64,000 bases of DNA from Tamilnaduibacter salinus. GTDB lineage: Bacteria > Pseudomonadota > Gammaproteobacteria > Pseudomonadales > Oleiphilaceae. Below are positions 6,996-17,896 of the stretch, in pieces. The stretch covers positions 212,942-276,941 of the forward strand of contig NZ_QEKQ01000003.1 in assembly GCF_003096655.1 (NCBI RefSeq), read 5' to 3'. Under the pieces are notes generated by a model, which made no database searches, was not told the DNA's origin, and worked only from the letters and a program-made list of their open reading frames with translations. A program made the translations under genes and the position numbers. How positions within the stretch are numbered: the stretch's first letter is position 1; every line of letters starts with the position of its first letter.

Positions 6996-9900
6996 ATGTC
7001 CGACGACCGGATCCGCCTTCGCGGCGCCCGCCAGAACAATCTCAAGAATCTGGACCTGGATCTCCCGCTCGGTGAAATGACCGTGGTGACCGGGCCGAGC
7101 GGGTCGGGCAAATCGTCGCTGGCGTTCGATACCATCTACGCCGAGGGCCAGCGTCGGTACGTGGAGACCTTCTCGCCCTACGCCCGGCAATTCCTGGACC
7201 GGATGGACAAGCCGGCCGTGGACCAGATCGAGGGGATTCCGCCGGCCATCGCCATCGATCAGACCAACCCGGTGCGCAACTCCCGCTCCACCGTCGGCAC
7301 CATGACGGAGCTGAATGACCACCTGAAACTGCTGTTCGCCCGGGCGGCGCGGTTGTATTGCCAGGGCTGTGGCCGCGAAGTGCGGCGCGATACCGAGGAC
7401 AGTATCGTCGAGGATCTGATGACCCGTGGCCAGGGCGAGCGGGCGGTCATCGCCTTCGATCTGCCACTCACCGGCGACGTGGCCGAAGACAAGGTGCGCA
7501 CGGAGCTGGATCGCCAGGGCTACACGCGCGTTGACACCATTGATCGCAACACCCTGCGGGTGACCCAGGACCGGGTGCGGCTGGACGAAGAACGCCGGGA
7601 TCGCATCACAGAGGCCGTCGAAGGCGCATTGCGCGGCGGCCGGGGACGGATTGGCGTGTTCCCGCTGGATGATGACCGCCAGCCCCGCGATCACTGGCGC
7701 TATTCCGAGGGGCTGCATTGCCCCGACTGCGACCGGGATTACACCGACCCGATTCCCAACACCTTTTCCTTCAACTCCCCGATGGGCGCCTGTGAGAATT
7801 GCCGGGGCTTTGGCCGGGTCATGGGGATCGACTACCGGCTGGTCATGCCAGACGAGGGCAAGACCCTGGAAGAGGGCGTTATCAAACCCTGGCAGACCAA
7901 GGCCTATGCCGGTTGCCAGCGGGATCTCATTGCCCACGCCGGACGGGCCGGCGTGCCGGTGGACATTCCCTTCCGGGACATGACCGAGGAGGACCGGCGC
8001 TGGGTACTGGCGGGCGATAAAAAATGGACCTGGCAGAGCCACAAGGGTGGCTGGTACGGGGTTCAGCGGTTCTTCGACTGGCTGGAAACCAAGTCCTACA
8101 AGATGCACATCCGGGTGCTGCTCTCCCGGTACCGCTCCTACGACCAATGCCCGACCTGTGACGGCGCCCGGCTCAAGCCCGAGTCGCTGGCCTGGCGGGT
8201 GGGTTCCAAGGCCAACGCCGACGCGGTACTGCCTCCCGAGCGGCGGTTCCGGCCCCGCGAGACCGGGTTTTCCAATGACGTGCTGGCGGATCTGCCGGGG
8301 CTGAATATCGCCGATCTGATGGATCTGCCGCTGGGCCGGGTTCAGGCCCTGTTCCGGGACATTGAGCTGCCCGCGCCGCTGGACGAGGCGTCCGACCTGC
8401 TGCTGGACGCGGTTCGGGCGCGACTCGGCTATCTGGTCACGGTGGGGCTGGACTACCTGACCCTGAACCGCCAGTCCCGCACCCTGTCGGGTGGCGAGGT
8501 GCAGCGCATCAACCTGACCACCGCGCTGGGCACCTCGCTGGTGAACACCCTCTTTGTGCTGGACGAGCCCAGCATCGGCCTTCACCCGCGCGACATGGAC
8601 CGCATCATTCACGTCATGCATCAGCTCCGGGATGCCGGCAACTCGCTGCTGGTGGTGGAACACGACCCACAGGTCATGCACGCCGCCGACCGGGTGATCG
8701 ATATGGGGCCCGGCCCTGGCGAGCGCGGTGGCGAGATCCTGTTCCAGGGCGATCCGGGGACGCTGATGCGCTCCGGCGCCTCCCTGACCGCGGATTACCT
8801 GACGGGCCGGCGTTCAGTGGTCGACGCATCGACCGTTGGCGCTGTCGACCGGCCGGAGGCGTGGATCGGCGTGCGGGGTGCCCGTGAGCACAACCTGCAG
8901 AACGTCGATGTGGACCTGCCCCTGAACCGGTTTGTGGTGGTCACCGGCGTGAGTGGGTCGGGCAAGTCCACGTTGATGGAAAGCGTTGTCTACCGCGCGC
9001 TGGCGGAGATCAAGGGGCGTCCCGGCGAAGTGCCTGGCGAGCACGATCGCATCGAACACGCCGACCGGATCGATGATGCGGTGTTAATCGACCAGTCCCC
9101 GATTGGCCGCACTACCCGCTCCACGCCCGCCAGCTATGTGGGCGCGTTCGACGCCATCCGCAAGGTGTTCGTGGGGCTGCCCGAGGCGAAGGAACGGGGG
9201 TACACCCTGGGGACATTCAGCTTCAATGCCGGCAACGGTCGCTGCCCGACCTGTGGTGGCAACGGCTTTGAGCATGTGGAGATGCAGTTCCTCAGCGACG
9301 TCTACCTGCGTTGCGCGGACTGTGATGGCAAGCGCTACCGGCCGGAGATTCTGGAAGTCACGCTGGCGCCGTCGGTGGGCTTCGAAGGTGGGCCGCGTTC
9401 CATCGCTGACGTCCTCGCCATGTCCGTTAACCAGGCGGTCGCGTTCTTTGCCGACTACCCGAAAGTGCTGCAGGCGCTGGAGCCGCTGCAGGCCGTCGGT
9501 CTGGGATACATGGGGCTGGGCCAGCCGGTGCCGACGCTCTCCGGCGGCGAGGCCCAGCGCCTGAAACTGGCCGGGCACCTGGCAAAGGCCAGCGGGCGGA
9601 CCAAAGCAGACGAGCGATTGCTGTTTCTTTTCGACGAGCCCACCACCGGCCTGCACATGGACGATGTGGCGACGCTGTTGCAGGCGTTCCGGCGGTTGCT
9701 GGCGGCGGGGCACTCGCTGGCGGTGATCGAGCATAATCTGGATGTGATGGCCGCTGCGGACTGGCTCATCGACATGGGCCCGGAGGGCGGCGACCGTGGT
9801 GGTCAGCTGATGGCGGCGGGCACGCCGGACGAGGTGATGGCGGTACCCGAAAGCCGCACCGGCGTCGCGCTGAAAGCCTACCTGGCCCAGCGCGGCGAGA

Positions 9901-12557
9901 CCGGACAGTCCGGCATGCTCTCGGGCGAGGTGGCGAGTGTGATGGCGAGCGAGGCCCCGGCCGCAACCCACGCTAAGGCCTCACCGTCGGCGATCACGAT
10001 TCACCATGCCCGGGAACACAACCTCAGGAACACCGACGTCACCATTCCCCGGAACCAGCTCACGGTCATCACGGGCCTGTCGGGGTCCGGCAAAAGCACC
10101 GTGGCGTTCGATATCGTGTTTCAGGAAGGCCAGCGCCGGTACCTGGAATCGCTGAATGCCTACGCCCGGCAATTCGTGCAGCCAGCCTCCCGGCCCGATG
10201 TGGATGCGGTATTCGGCATTCCGCCCACCGTGGCCATTGAACAGCGCACCAGTCGCGGCGGGCGCAAGAGCACCGTCGCCACCATGACGGAGATCTACCA
10301 CTTCCTGCGGCTGATGTTCGTCAAGCTTGGCACCCAGCACTGTCCGACGTGTCAGGTGCCCATTGAGGCGCAGACGCCGGAAGCCATCCGCGCCCAGATT
10401 CTGCGCCAGGCGCGGCGTGAGACGGTGACCTTGCTGGCCCCGATGATCGTGGCCCGCAAGGGCTACTACACCGATCTGGCCCAGTGGGCGTTCAAGAAAG
10501 GCTACGAGCACCTGCGGGTGGATGGCGAGTACCTGGAGACCTTCAACTGGCCGCGCCTGGCCCGGCATCAGGAGCACACCATCGATCTGCCGGTGGGCAC
10601 CGTGAAAGTAACGGCCGGCGCGGAACCCGAGTTGGATGAGCTGATCGAACGGGCGCTGGACTTCGGCCAGGGCACCCTGAAGATGTTCTCCGACGACGGC
10701 GAAACCATTTTCTCCGTCAAGCGGGCCTGCCCGGGCTGTGGCCGCAGCTTTCCGGAGCTGGACCCGCGCCTGTTCTCCTACAACTCCAAGCACGGCTGGT
10801 GTGGTGGCTGTTTCGGCACCGGTCTGTCCCTGAGCGGCTTTGACGAAGAGCAGACCGGTGAGGAAAGCGCCTGGCTCGAGGAGGAAGACGACGGTCAGCC
10901 CCGAACCTGCCCGCGTTGCGACGGCCGGCGACTGAACCCCGAGGCGCTGGCGGTCACCTTCCAGGGCTGGAACATTGCCCACTACACCGAGGCGTCGGTC
11001 ACCGAGGCGCAGAAGCTGTTCCGGCACCTGCCCCTGGGCCACCGCGAATCGGAAATCGCGCGGGACATCCTGCCGGAAATCCAGAATCGTCTGAGTTTTC
11101 TCGATCAGGTGGGCCTGTCCTACCTGAGTCTGGATCGCGCCGCGCCCACGCTCTCCGGCGGCGAGGCCCAGCGCATCCGTATCGCTGCACAGCTCGGTTC
11201 CAATCTGCAGGGGGTGTGCTACATCCTCGATGAGCCCACCATCGGCCTGCACCCACGCGACAACGCCATGTTGCTGGACACGCTGGCGCGGCTGGAGAAC
11301 AAGGGCAACACCATCCTGATGGTCGAGCACGACGAAGACACCATCCGCCGGGCCGAACATGTGATTGACCTGGGGCCGGGGGCCGGTGTGAACGGCGGCC
11401 GTGTGGTGGCCGAAGGCACGGTTGAGGACCTGATGGCCCATCCCGAGTCCACTACCGGACACTGCCTCGCCCATCCCATCCGCCACCCGATGATGGACGA
11501 CCGGCGCACCGAGGCATCCGAACACCGGCTGGAGGTGCGCAAGGCCAGTCTGCATAACCTGCGGGGCGTCAACGTGTCGGTACCGCTGGAACGGCTGGTG
11601 TGCGTGACCGGGGTGTCCGGTTCCGGCAAGAGTTCGCTGGTACGCGGCGTGCTGCATGGCAACCTGAAACGCCTGACCGGTGCCGGTCGCAACAAGCCCC
11701 GGCCTGCATTGGAGGGCTGCGAGGCGCTGGACGGCTGGGAATCACTGGACCGGGTGCTGGAAGTGGACCAGACCCCGATCGGCAAGACGCCGCGCTCCTG
11801 CCCGGCGACCTATGTCGGCTTCTGGGACGCCATCCGCAAGCTCTTTGCCGGTACGCAGGAAGCCCGGTTGCGGGGCTACAACGCCGGGCGTTTCTCCTTC
11901 AATACCAAAGAGGGCCGCTGCCCGGAATGCGACGGCCAGGGCATGAAGCGCATCGAGATGAACTTCCTGCCGGACGTGTCCGTGCCCTGCGAAGTCTGCC
12001 ATGGCGATCGCTTCACGCCGGAAACGCTGGCGGTGACCTATGGCGGCAAGCACATTGGTGACGTCCTGAAAATGAGCGTGGACGAGGGCGTCGATTTCTT
12101 CCGCGCCCACCCGAAGATCCACCACGCGCTGGAACTGATGCGCGACGTGGGGCTGGGCTATCTCACCCTGGGTCAGCCCAGTCCGACCCTGTCCGGCGGC
12201 GAGGCCCAGCGCCTGAAACTGGTCACGGAACTGGCCAAGGCGAGGCCGGACAGCCGCCGCCAGCGCCAGCTCCACACACTGTACATTCTCGATGAGCCGA
12301 CCGTCGGTCTGCACATGGCGGACGTGGAACGCCTGATCCGCGTGCTGCACCGACTCGTGGACGCCGGCCACAGCGTGGTGCTGATCGAACACAACCTGGA
12401 CATCATCGCCGAGGCCGACTGGCTCATCGACATGGGTCCGGAAGGCGGCGATGCCGGCGGTAAGGTTGTCACCGAAGGACCACCGGAGAAAGTGGTGCGG
12501 ACCCGCCGCAAGAGTGAAACGGCACGGGTTCTGAAGGACTTTCTGAGAGGGCGCTGA
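6996..12557 (+). CDS. uvrA: Double-length excinuclease ABC subunit UvrA (tandem UvrA fusion)
   Basis: An 1853-aa protein, twice the usual UvrA length (about 940 aa). It contains two full UvrA units in one chain. There are four Walker A motifs (about residues 30, 650, 1027 and 1539, all G-x-SGSGKS) and four ABC signatures (LSGGE near 498, 848, 1386 and 1732). Paired CxxC zinc modules occur in each unit (for example CPDCD/CENC, CPTC/CADC, CPGC, CPEC/CEVC). Each half has its own RSTVGTMTE- or [13 protein letters not shown] region. UvrA normally dimerises to find DNA damage and load UvrB; one chain here could form a pseudo-dimer. A TATACT -10-like box lies at 6948-6953. Whether it acts in repair or in drug tolerance (UvrA2-like) is open. 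Confidence 0.92.
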   Translation: MSDDRIRLRGARQNNLKNLDLDLPLGEMTVVTGPSGSGKSSLAFDTIYAEGQRRYVETFSPYARQFLDRMDKPAVDQIEGIPPAIAIDQTNPVRNSRSTVGTMTELNDHLKLLFARAARLYCQGCGREVRRDTEDSIVEDLMTRGQGERAVIAFDLPLTGDVAEDKVRTELDRQGYTRVDTIDRNTLRVTQDRVRLDEERRDRITEAVEGALRGGRGRIGVFPLDDDRQPRDHWRYSEGLHCPDCDRDYTDPIPNTFSFNSPMGACENCRGFGRVMGIDYRLVMPDEGKTLEEGVIKPWQTKAYAGCQRDLIAHAGRAGVPVDIPFRDMTEEDRRWVLAGDKKWTWQSHKGGWYGVQRFFDWLETKSYKMHIRVLLSRYRSYDQCPTCDGARLKPESLAWRVGSKANADAVLPPERRFRPRETGFSNDVLADLPGLNIADLMDLPLGRVQALFRDIELPAPLDEASDLLLDAVRARLGYLVTVGLDYLTLNRQSRTLSGGEVQRINLTTALGTSLVNTLFVLDEPSIGLHPRDMDRIIHVMHQLRDAGNSLLVVEHDPQVMHAADRVIDMGPGPGERGGEILFQGDPGTLMRSGASLTADYLTGRRSVVDASTVGAVDRPEAWIGVRGAREHNLQNVDVDLPLNRFVVVTGVSGSGKSTLMESVVYRALAEIKGRPGEVPGEHDRIEHADRIDDAVLIDQSPIGRTTRSTPASYVGAFDAIRKVFVGLPEAKERGYTLGTFSFNAGNGRCPTCGGNGFEHVEMQFLSDVYLRCADCDGKRYRPEILEVTLAPSVGFEGGPRSIADVLAMSVNQAVAFFADYPKVLQALEPLQAVGLGYMGLGQPVPTLSGGEAQRLKLAGHLAKASGRTKADERLLFLFDEPTTGLHMDDVATLLQAFRRLLAAGHSLAVIEHNLDVMAAADWLIDMGPEGGDRGGQLMAAGTPDEVMAVPESRTGVALKAYLAQRGETGQSGMLSGEVASVMASEAPAATHAKASPSAITIHHAREHNLRNTDVTIPRNQLTVITGLSGSGKSTVAFDIVFQEGQRRYLESLNAYARQFVQPASRPDVDAVFGIPPTVAIEQRTSRGGRKSTVATMTEIYHFLRLMFVKLGTQHCPTCQVPIEAQTPEAIRAQILRQARRETVTLLAPMIVARKGYYTDLAQWAFKKGYEHLRVDGEYLETFNWPRLARHQEHTIDLPVGTVKVTAGAEPELDELIERALDFGQGTLKMFSDDGETIFSVKRACPGCGRSFPELDPRLFSYNSKHGWCGGCFGTGLSLSGFDEEQTGEESAWLEEEDDGQPRTCPRCDGRRLNPEALAVTFQGWNIAHYTEASVTEAQKLFRHLPLGHRESEIARDILPEIQNRLSFLDQVGLSYLSLDRAAPTLSGGEAQRIRIAAQLGSNLQGVCYILDEPTIGLHPRDNAMLLDTLARLENKGNTILMVEHDEDTIRRAEHVIDLGPGAGVNGGRVVAEGTVEDLMAHPESTTGHCLAHPIRHPMMDDRRTEASEHRLEVRKASLHNLRGVNVSVPLERLVCVTGVSGSGKSSLVRGVLHGNLKRLTGAGRNKPRPALEGCEALDGWESLDRVLEVDQTPIGKTPRSCPATYVGFWDAIRKLFAGTQEARLRGYNAGRFSFNTKEGRCPECDGQGMKRIEMNFLPDVSVPCEVCHGDRFTPETLAVTYGGKHIGDVLKMSVDEGVDFFRAHPKIHHALELMRDVGLGYLTLGQPSPTLSGGEAQRLKLVTELAKARPDSRRQRQLHTLYILDEPTVGLHMADVERLIRVLHRLVDAGHSVVLIEHNLDIIAEADWLIDMGPEGGDAGGKVVTEGPPEKVVRTRRKSETARVLKDFLRGR

Positions 12558-12610
12558 TGCCCCTGGGTGACGCTTTCAATCAACCAATACCGCCGGTCTT
12601 TGCGTCTTTA

Positions 12611-12649
12611 TTTGATGTAATGCGCTATTTAACGACGCTATTAATCAAA
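12611..12649. promoter_or_regulatory. Candidate operator upstream of the Rieske cluster
   Basis: An AT-rich island in GC-rich DNA. Ends TTTGAT (12611-12616) and ATCAAA (12644-12649) form a gapped inverted repeat. Inside are direct repeats CGCTATT at 12623-12629 and 12636-12642. Direct repeats of this kind are typical AraC-family sites, and the cluster carries its own GlxA/AraC regulator. Binding is inferred. Confidence 0.45.
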
Positions 12650-12742
12650 AGTAGTAAAATGGGATGGCGTTTTTAGTCAGGTGTGATCGGTGACCTGTCC
12701 TTAGACTCTCTCAACTCGAACGACTGATGAGAGAGGTGAGAC

Positions 12743-13894
12743 ATGTCACAAACTGAGATGCGCTGGGACGAACAGGTCCCGGAACAGGCGCTGACACTGC
12801 CTTCCCGCTATTTCTATGACCGAGCGATCTTTGAGGCGGAACGGGATCGGATTTTCATGGGAGCGTGGCACTTTGGCTGTCACGTGAACGAACTGTCCGA
12901 ACCCGGTGCCTATGTCGTGCGTGACGTGTTTGATCAGAGCGTCATTCTGATGCGGGACAAGGCGGGCGAGCTCCATGCCTTCCACAATGTTTGCCAGCAC
13001 CGTGGCAACCGGTTGCTGACCGAGACGCGCGGCGTGCAGAAAGGCGTCATCCGTTGCCCCTACCACTCCTGGTGCTACAACCACGACGGCTCCCTGAAAG
13101 GCGCACCGCGCAGTCAGAAGATTCCGGCTTTCAACGTCGATGACCACCGGATTCCGCCGGTCCGTCTGCAGGTCTTTGCCGGTTCGGTGTTCTTCAACCT
13201 GGACCCCGATGCGGAGGGCATGGAGACCCTGTTCCCGGAAGCGGAGGACGTCATCCGCCGGTCGATTCCGAACCTCGACGACATGCGTCTGGTTCAGGAA
13301 GACGATGTGATCGTTCCGGCGAACTGGAAGGTCATCATGGACAACTCCATCGAGGGTTACCATTTTCAGTTGTCCGGCCCGCACCACGTCGATCTGGCCT
13401 CGCTGATCGATTTTTCCGAGTACAAGCTGGTCCACCGCGAGAACTGGTGGACGTACGGAGCACCGCCCAACCGGGAGGCCACTTCCGCATATGGCGTGCC
13501 CATAGAGAGTAAGGCAACGGATGCAGACGGCTTCTTCAATATTGGTCTCTGGCCCCATAACACCTTTTACCAGTTTCCGTACTCGCAGTGCATGGGCACC
13601 TTCATGATGATTCCCCTGGACGAGGAGCGCACCATCCTGCGTTTTGGCTACTACACCCCGCATGAAGCGCTGCCGGCGATATCGCGTGCGGCCATGGACT
13701 GGATGAACAACGAACTCGGCCCGGAGGACATCGACCTCAACATCACGGTTCAGAAAGGGCTTCACTCACTGGGCTACGACCAGGGGCGCTACATGATCGA
13801 CCCTGAACGCAGTAATGAGAGTGAGCACCTGGTCCTGCATTTCCATCGACTGGTTTACCGGGCCCTTCACGGCCAGGGCGACCCGATCCAGTAA
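12743..13894 (+). CDS. Rieske non-haem iron oxygenase, alpha subunit (choline/betaine/carnitine oxygenase-like)
   Basis: A 383-aa oxygenase. The Rieske [2Fe-2S] ligands are C84, H86, C105 and H108 (CQH ... CPYH). The mononuclear iron site follows NWK with H207 and H214 or H215. The residue bridging the Rieske and iron centres is Glu204 (EGYH) rather than the Asp of aromatic dioxygenases. Glu at this place is typical of choline monooxygenase, GbcA and CntA, which act on quaternary amines. An N-methylated or quaternary amine substrate is therefore likely. Neither a reductase nor a ferredoxin gene is in the cluster, so electrons must come from elsewhere. It has a good GAGAGGTGAG ribosome site and is first in a five-gene row. 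Confidence 0.88.
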   Translation: MSQTEMRWDEQVPEQALTLPSRYFYDRAIFEAERDRIFMGAWHFGCHVNELSEPGAYVVRDVFDQSVILMRDKAGELHAFHNVCQHRGNRLLTETRGVQKGVIRCPYHSWCYNHDGSLKGAPRSQKIPAFNVDDHRIPPVRLQVFAGSVFFNLDPDAEGMETLFPEAEDVIRRSIPNLDDMRLVQEDDVIVPANWKVIMDNSIEGYHFQLSGPHHVDLASLIDFSEYKLVHRENWWTYGAPPNREATSAYGVPIESKATDADGFFNIGLWPHNTFYQFPYSQCMGTFMMIPLDEERTILRFGYYTPHEALPAISRAAMDWMNNELGPEDIDLNITVQKGLHSLGYDQGRYMIDPERSNESEHLVLHFHRLVYRALHGQGDPIQ

Positions 13895-13908
13895 GGGTTG
13901 GACGGCGC

Positions 13909-15573
13909 ATGCGTATTGAATCCGAGTACGACTACATCATAGTGGGTGCCGGATCGGCCGGGTGCGTCCTGGCGGATCGGCTGACTGAAGATGGACGGTA
14001 TCGGGTGCTGCTTCTGGAAGCCGGCCCGCGTGATCAGTCCTGGAAAATCGACATGCCAGCGGCCATGGGCGCGGCCATTGATGGTGCGGACTTCAACTGG
14101 CACTACTGGTCCGGCCCGGAACCCTGGCTTGATAATCGGTCGGTGGCGACCCCTCGCGGGAAAACCCTGGGCGGTTCGTCTTCCATCAACGGCATGGTCT
14201 ACATTCGCGGCCATGCCCGGGACTATGATGCCTGGGAGGCGAGTGGCTGCGCGGGCTGGGGCTACCGGCACGTGTTGCCGTACTTCCGGCGCTCGGAGTG
14301 TCATGAGCTGGGAGCGAATGACTACCACGGTGGCGACGGGCCGCTGAAGGTCTCCTCAGGACAGCCGTACGACCCGTTGTCCCGGGCGTTTCTCAGGGCC
14401 GGAGAGCAGGCCGGCTATGCCTTCTCAGAGGACGTCAACGGCCACTGCCAGGAGGGCTTCGGTCGGGTGGATCGCACGACCTGGCAAGGCCGTCGCTGGA
14501 GCACCGCCCGGGGCTATCTGGCCCGGGCCCGGAAGCGGCCCAACCTGACGGTGATCACTGGCGCTCTGGCTGAGCGGGTACTGGTCTCTCAGGGGCGGGC
14601 CACCGGGGTTCGCTACCGCCGAGGCGGTGTGTCGTTCGACGTCACCGCCGCGCGCGAAGTGCTGCTCTGCGGCGGGGCGATCAACACGCCGCAACTGCTC
14701 ATGCTCTCGGGCATCGGGCCTGACGATGAGCTGTCTCGCTGGTCCATTCCAGCTGTTCACCCGCTGGAAGGCGTTGGACGCCGGCTGAGCGATCACCCCG
14801 ACACGGTCGTGGCCTACCGTTGCCCTGAGCCGGTGTCCAACGCCCCCTGGACCCGCTTTCCCCGCAAGGCCTGGGTGGGTCTGCGCTGGTTCCTTCAGAA
14901 AGCCGGTCTCGCCGCCAGCAACCAGTTTGAGGCCGGCGCCTTCATTCGCTCGCGGGCGGGTGTGGAGCATCCCGACATTCAGCTCACGTTCATGTCGCTG
15001 GCCGTGGAGCCGGGTACCGTCGAGACGCTCAAAGATCATGCCTTCCAGATCCATATTGATCTGATGCGCCCAACAAGTCTGGGACGGCTACGGTTGAACG
15101 GCACGGATCCCGCCCGGCCTCCGGACATCGTCTTCAACTACCTCGGTACCGAGCGTGACCGGGCCGATATGCGCGCCGCCGTCCGGCTGGTCCGTGAGCT
15201 GGTCGCGCAGCCGGCGTTTGCTCCCTATCGGGGTGAGGAAATAACCCCCGGGCCCGACTGCCAGAGCGATGAGGCGCTTGATGCCTGGGCGCGCCAGACC
15301 ACCGAAACCGGCTATCACGCGGCGGGAACCTGCAGGATGGGGCCGGGCGACGACGCGGAGGCGGTTGTCGACCCTGATCTCAGGGTCTACGGGGTTGAGG
15401 GCCTGCGCGTCGTCGATGCCTCCATCATGCCGGTCATCGTCAGCGGCAACACCAATGCCCCCACGGTGATGATTGCGGAGAAAGCCGCCGACCTGATTCT
15501 CGGCCGGCCTCCGCTGCCGCCTTCCGATGCGCCCACCTGGATTCACCCGGACTGGCAGGGACAGCAACGTTAA
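13909..15573 (+). CDS. GMC family FAD-dependent alcohol dehydrogenase (choline dehydrogenase-like)
   Basis: A 554-aa glucose-methanol-choline oxidoreductase. The FAD-binding GxGxxG ([16 protein letters not shown]) is near residue 6, the second GMC signature [16 protein letters not shown] near 250, and the catalytic His/Asn region near the C-terminus (GYHAAGTC and [14 protein letters not shown]). Length and layout match BetA, which oxidises choline to betaine aldehyde. Its start is 14 nt after the oxygenase stop. With the aldehyde dehydrogenase that follows, it could oxidise an alcohol to an acid in two steps. The context points to a choline-like amino alcohol, but the true substrate is unproven. 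Confidence 0.88.
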   Translation: MRIESEYDYIIVGAGSAGCVLADRLTEDGRYRVLLLEAGPRDQSWKIDMPAAMGAAIDGADFNWHYWSGPEPWLDNRSVATPRGKTLGGSSSINGMVYIRGHARDYDAWEASGCAGWGYRHVLPYFRRSECHELGANDYHGGDGPLKVSSGQPYDPLSRAFLRAGEQAGYAFSEDVNGHCQEGFGRVDRTTWQGRRWSTARGYLARARKRPNLTVITGALAERVLVSQGRATGVRYRRGGVSFDVTAAREVLLCGGAINTPQLLMLSGIGPDDELSRWSIPAVHPLEGVGRRLSDHPDTVVAYRCPEPVSNAPWTRFPRKAWVGLRWFLQKAGLAASNQFEAGAFIRSRAGVEHPDIQLTFMSLAVEPGTVETLKDHAFQIHIDLMRPTSLGRLRLNGTDPARPPDIVFNYLGTERDRADMRAAVRLVRELVAQPAFAPYRGEEITPGPDCQSDEALDAWARQTTETGYHAAGTCRMGPGDDAEAVVDPDLRVYGVEGLRVVDASIMPVIVSGNTNAPTVMIAEKAADLILGRPPLPPSDAPTWIHPDWQGQQR

Positions 15574-15579
15574 CACCAC

Positions 15580-15601
15580 GCCCGCCTCCGCAGAGGCGGG
15601 C
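15580..15601 (+). promoter_or_regulatory. Intercistronic hairpin between dehydrogenase genes
   Basis: GCCCGCCTC-CGCA-GAGGCGGGC is a perfect 9-bp stem with a 4-nt loop just after the GMC stop codon. The only T-rich stretch is a weak TGTTTT about 10 nt later, so it may stop some transcripts, protect the upstream mRNA from decay, or do both. Confidence 0.6.
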
Positions 15602-15648
15602 AAGCCTCCCTGTTTTGCAACAGTCCTATTCGACAATGAGGAGCTGAT

Positions 15649-17133
15649 ATGCCCCTGACATACCAAGACTGGCAGTCCCGTGCCGCCGGATTGAGCCTTA
15701 ACGGCAACGCCTGGATCGAGGGTGCGCGCCGCCCGTCCAGCGATGGAGCGACTCTGGCCTCCATCAACCCAATGACCGAGCAGCCGCTGGCCCACGTTGC
15801 CGCGACCACCAGCGAGGACGTTGACCGGGCGGTCACTTCGGCCCGGGCCGCCTTTGCAAGCAGGAGCTGGTCGGGCCTGGACCCTCTGGACCGGCGATCA
15901 ATCATGAAGCGCATTGCCCGGGAACTCCGCGCCCATCAGGAAGAGCTGGCGTTGTTGGACTGTCTTGAGGTCGGCAAATGCATCAGTGAAGCGCTTGAGG
16001 ATGTGGAGGAGTCGGCGGTCCTGTTTGACTGGTACGGCGAGCTGCAGGACAAACTCTACGATCAGGTGGCCGCCTCGCCGGCCGGGGTCCAGGCGACCGT
16101 TGTCCATGAGCCGCTGGGCGTCATTGGCGCCATCGTTCCCTGGAACTACCCGCTGCATAACGCGGCCGTCAAGCTGGCGCCAGCCCTCGCAGCGGGCAAC
16201 AGTGTGATTCTCAAGCCTGCCGAGGAGTCCTCGTTGTCGGCGTTGCGACTGGCCGAGTTGTGCGAGGCCGCGGGACTGCCGACCGGTGTTCTGCATGTTC
16301 TGCCCGGTCACGGCCATGTGACGGGCGAGGCACTGGGGCGCCACCCGGACGTGGACGCCATCGGCTTTACCGGCTCCACCGAGATTGGAAAGCGGTTCCA
16401 GGTCTATGCCGGGGAATCGAACATGAAGCCGGTCTGGCTGGAGTGCGGTGGCAAGAGCCCCCACCTCGTGTTCGATGACTGCCCGGATCTCGATGCCGCG
16501 GTGGATGCGGTGATCGGCGGTATTTTCACGAACGCCGGGCAGGTCTGTTCGGCGCACTCGCGGCTGTTGATTCAGGACAGCATCGCGGATGATTTCCTTG
16601 ACGCGCTTCAGGAACGGGTCGCGCAGCTGACTCCGGGGGATCCGCTGGACCCGGCCACGACACTTGGCCCAATCGTCAGTCGCGCCCAGTTTGAACAGGT
16701 CATGAGCTACCTCGAAGTGGGCCGGCAGGAGGCGAGTCTGCTGACAGGCGGCGAGGCCCGGACCGCCAGCGGTGGCGCGCTGTTCGTCGAACCCACCGTG
16801 TTCACCGAGGTGACGCCTCAGCACCGCATCTTCCGGGAGGAGGTTTTTGGCCCGGTACTGACGGTGACCCGTTTCCAGGACGAAAACGAGGCCGTGGCCC
16901 TGGCCAACGACAGCTGCTACGGACTGGCCGCCTCCCTGTGGACGCTGCTGCTCAGTCGTGCTCATCGTCTTTGCGATGCGCTCCAGGCGGGCACCATCAC
17001 GGTGAACGGTGTTGACGCGGTCAGCCCGCAGACCCCATTTGGCGGCATGAAACAGTCGGGCATCGGTCGGGACTACGGCCTTGCCGGGATGCAGAAGTAC
17101 ATGGCGCTGAAAACACGCTGGATTCACTACTGA
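15649..17133 (+). CDS. Aldehyde dehydrogenase (betaine aldehyde dehydrogenase-like)
   Basis: A 494-aa NAD(P)+-dependent aldehyde dehydrogenase. The catalytic cysteine is C300 in NAGQVCSAHS and the general base is E265 in LECGGKSPH. The cofactor loop FTGSTEIGK is near residue 243, and the IVPWNYPL segment near 160. All active-site residues are present and the length is standard. It should oxidise the aldehyde made by the neighbouring GMC dehydrogenase to a carboxylic acid. The BetA/BetB-like pairing suggests betaine aldehyde or a related amino aldehyde. An ATGAGGAGC site lies before the ATG, and a hairpin separates it from the upstream gene. Confidence 0.9.
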   Translation: MPLTYQDWQSRAAGLSLNGNAWIEGARRPSSDGATLASINPMTEQPLAHVAATTSEDVDRAVTSARAAFASRSWSGLDPLDRRSIMKRIARELRAHQEELALLDCLEVGKCISEALEDVEESAVLFDWYGELQDKLYDQVAASPAGVQATVVHEPLGVIGAIVPWNYPLHNAAVKLAPALAAGNSVILKPAEESSLSALRLAELCEAAGLPTGVLHVLPGHGHVTGEALGRHPDVDAIGFTGSTEIGKRFQVYAGESNMKPVWLECGGKSPHLVFDDCPDLDAAVDAVIGGIFTNAGQVCSAHSRLLIQDSIADDFLDALQERVAQLTPGDPLDPATTLGPIVSRAQFEQVMSYLEVGRQEASLLTGGEARTASGGALFVEPTVFTEVTPQHRIFREEVFGPVLTVTRFQDENEAVALANDSCYGLAASLWTLLLSRAHRLCDALQAGTITVNGVDAVSPQTPFGGMKQSGIGRDYGLAGMQKYMALKTRWIHY

Positions 17134-17150
17134 GAGCGGGAGGTGACATC

Positions 17151-17888
17151 ATGATGGCGAACCCGGATGACCACGGCACGCTCCGGGAGCAGTTGGCCTG
17201 CGCCTTTCGCTGGATGGCGCGTCTGGAACTGCACGAAGCGGCTGCGAACCACTGCAGTGTGGTGAGCGAGCCCGGGGGCGGTCGATTTCTGATCAATCCG
17301 GCGGGTCGGCATTTTTCGGAGATTCGGGCGAGTGACCTTCTGGAGGTCGCGGCCGATGCGGAGGCGGCGCCCGCCGATCTGGACCCCACTGCCTGGGCCA
17401 TTCACGGCGCCATGCACCGTCGAGGCCGCGACGTGGGATGCATCCTGCACTGCCACAGTCTCTATGCGACGGCGCTGGCCTGTCTGGCCAACCCGGAGTT
17501 GCCGCCGATTGAGCAGAATGCCATGCGTTTTTTCGAACGTCTCCGTATCGATCACGGCTTCGAGGGGATGGGTCTGGGTGATGAGGCGGAGCGGCTGGCG
17601 TCCATGGCGGACGGCGACGCGCCCATTCTGCTGCTGGGCAACCACGGAGTGATTGCCACCGGCCCGGACGTGGCGACGGCGTTTGATAACCTCTACTACT
17701 TTGAGCGCGCCTGCCGTTACTATCTGGTGGCCCGAGCCAGTGGCCTACCGCTTCGGCCCGTGTCCGCAGAGGTGGCGCGCCGTACGGCCGCGCAATGGGA
17801 CGAGTATGCGAAGATGGGGGCGCCCCAGGCCCACTTCGCTGCCCTGATGCGGGTTCTGGACCGGGAACAGGACGACTACCGGAGCTGA
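17151..17888 (+). CDS. Class II aldolase/adducin family protein
   Basis: A 245-aa protein of the fuculose-1-phosphate aldolase/adducin fold. The zinc ligands of the family are visible: HCH in ILHCHSLYATA near residue 100 and a further His in LLGNHGVIATG near 165. Members split or decarboxylate 3-hydroxy carbonyl compounds using Zn2+. Which bond it breaks here is unknown. Its place after an oxygenase and two dehydrogenases suggests it handles a downstream carbon fragment of the same pathway. It starts 17 nt after the aldehyde dehydrogenase, with GGGAGGTGA as the ribosome site; ATG codons at 17151 and 17154 are both possible. Confidence 0.82.
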   Translation: MMANPDDHGTLREQLACAFRWMARLELHEAAANHCSVVSEPGGGRFLINPAGRHFSEIRASDLLEVAADAEAAPADLDPTAWAIHGAMHRRGRDVGCILHCHSLYATALACLANPELPPIEQNAMRFFERLRIDHGFEGMGLGDEAERLASMADGDAPILLLGNHGVIATGPDVATAFDNLYYFERACRYYLVARASGLPLRPVSAEVARRTAAQWDEYAKMGAPQAHFAALMRVLDREQDDYRS

Positions 17889-17896
17889 TATCGCCC

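Noticed and set aside
6879..8681. 600-aa minus-strand frame opposite the UvrA gene, and similar long antisense frames elsewhere
   Set aside because: They mirror strongly conserved genes in high-GC DNA and show no domain of their own.
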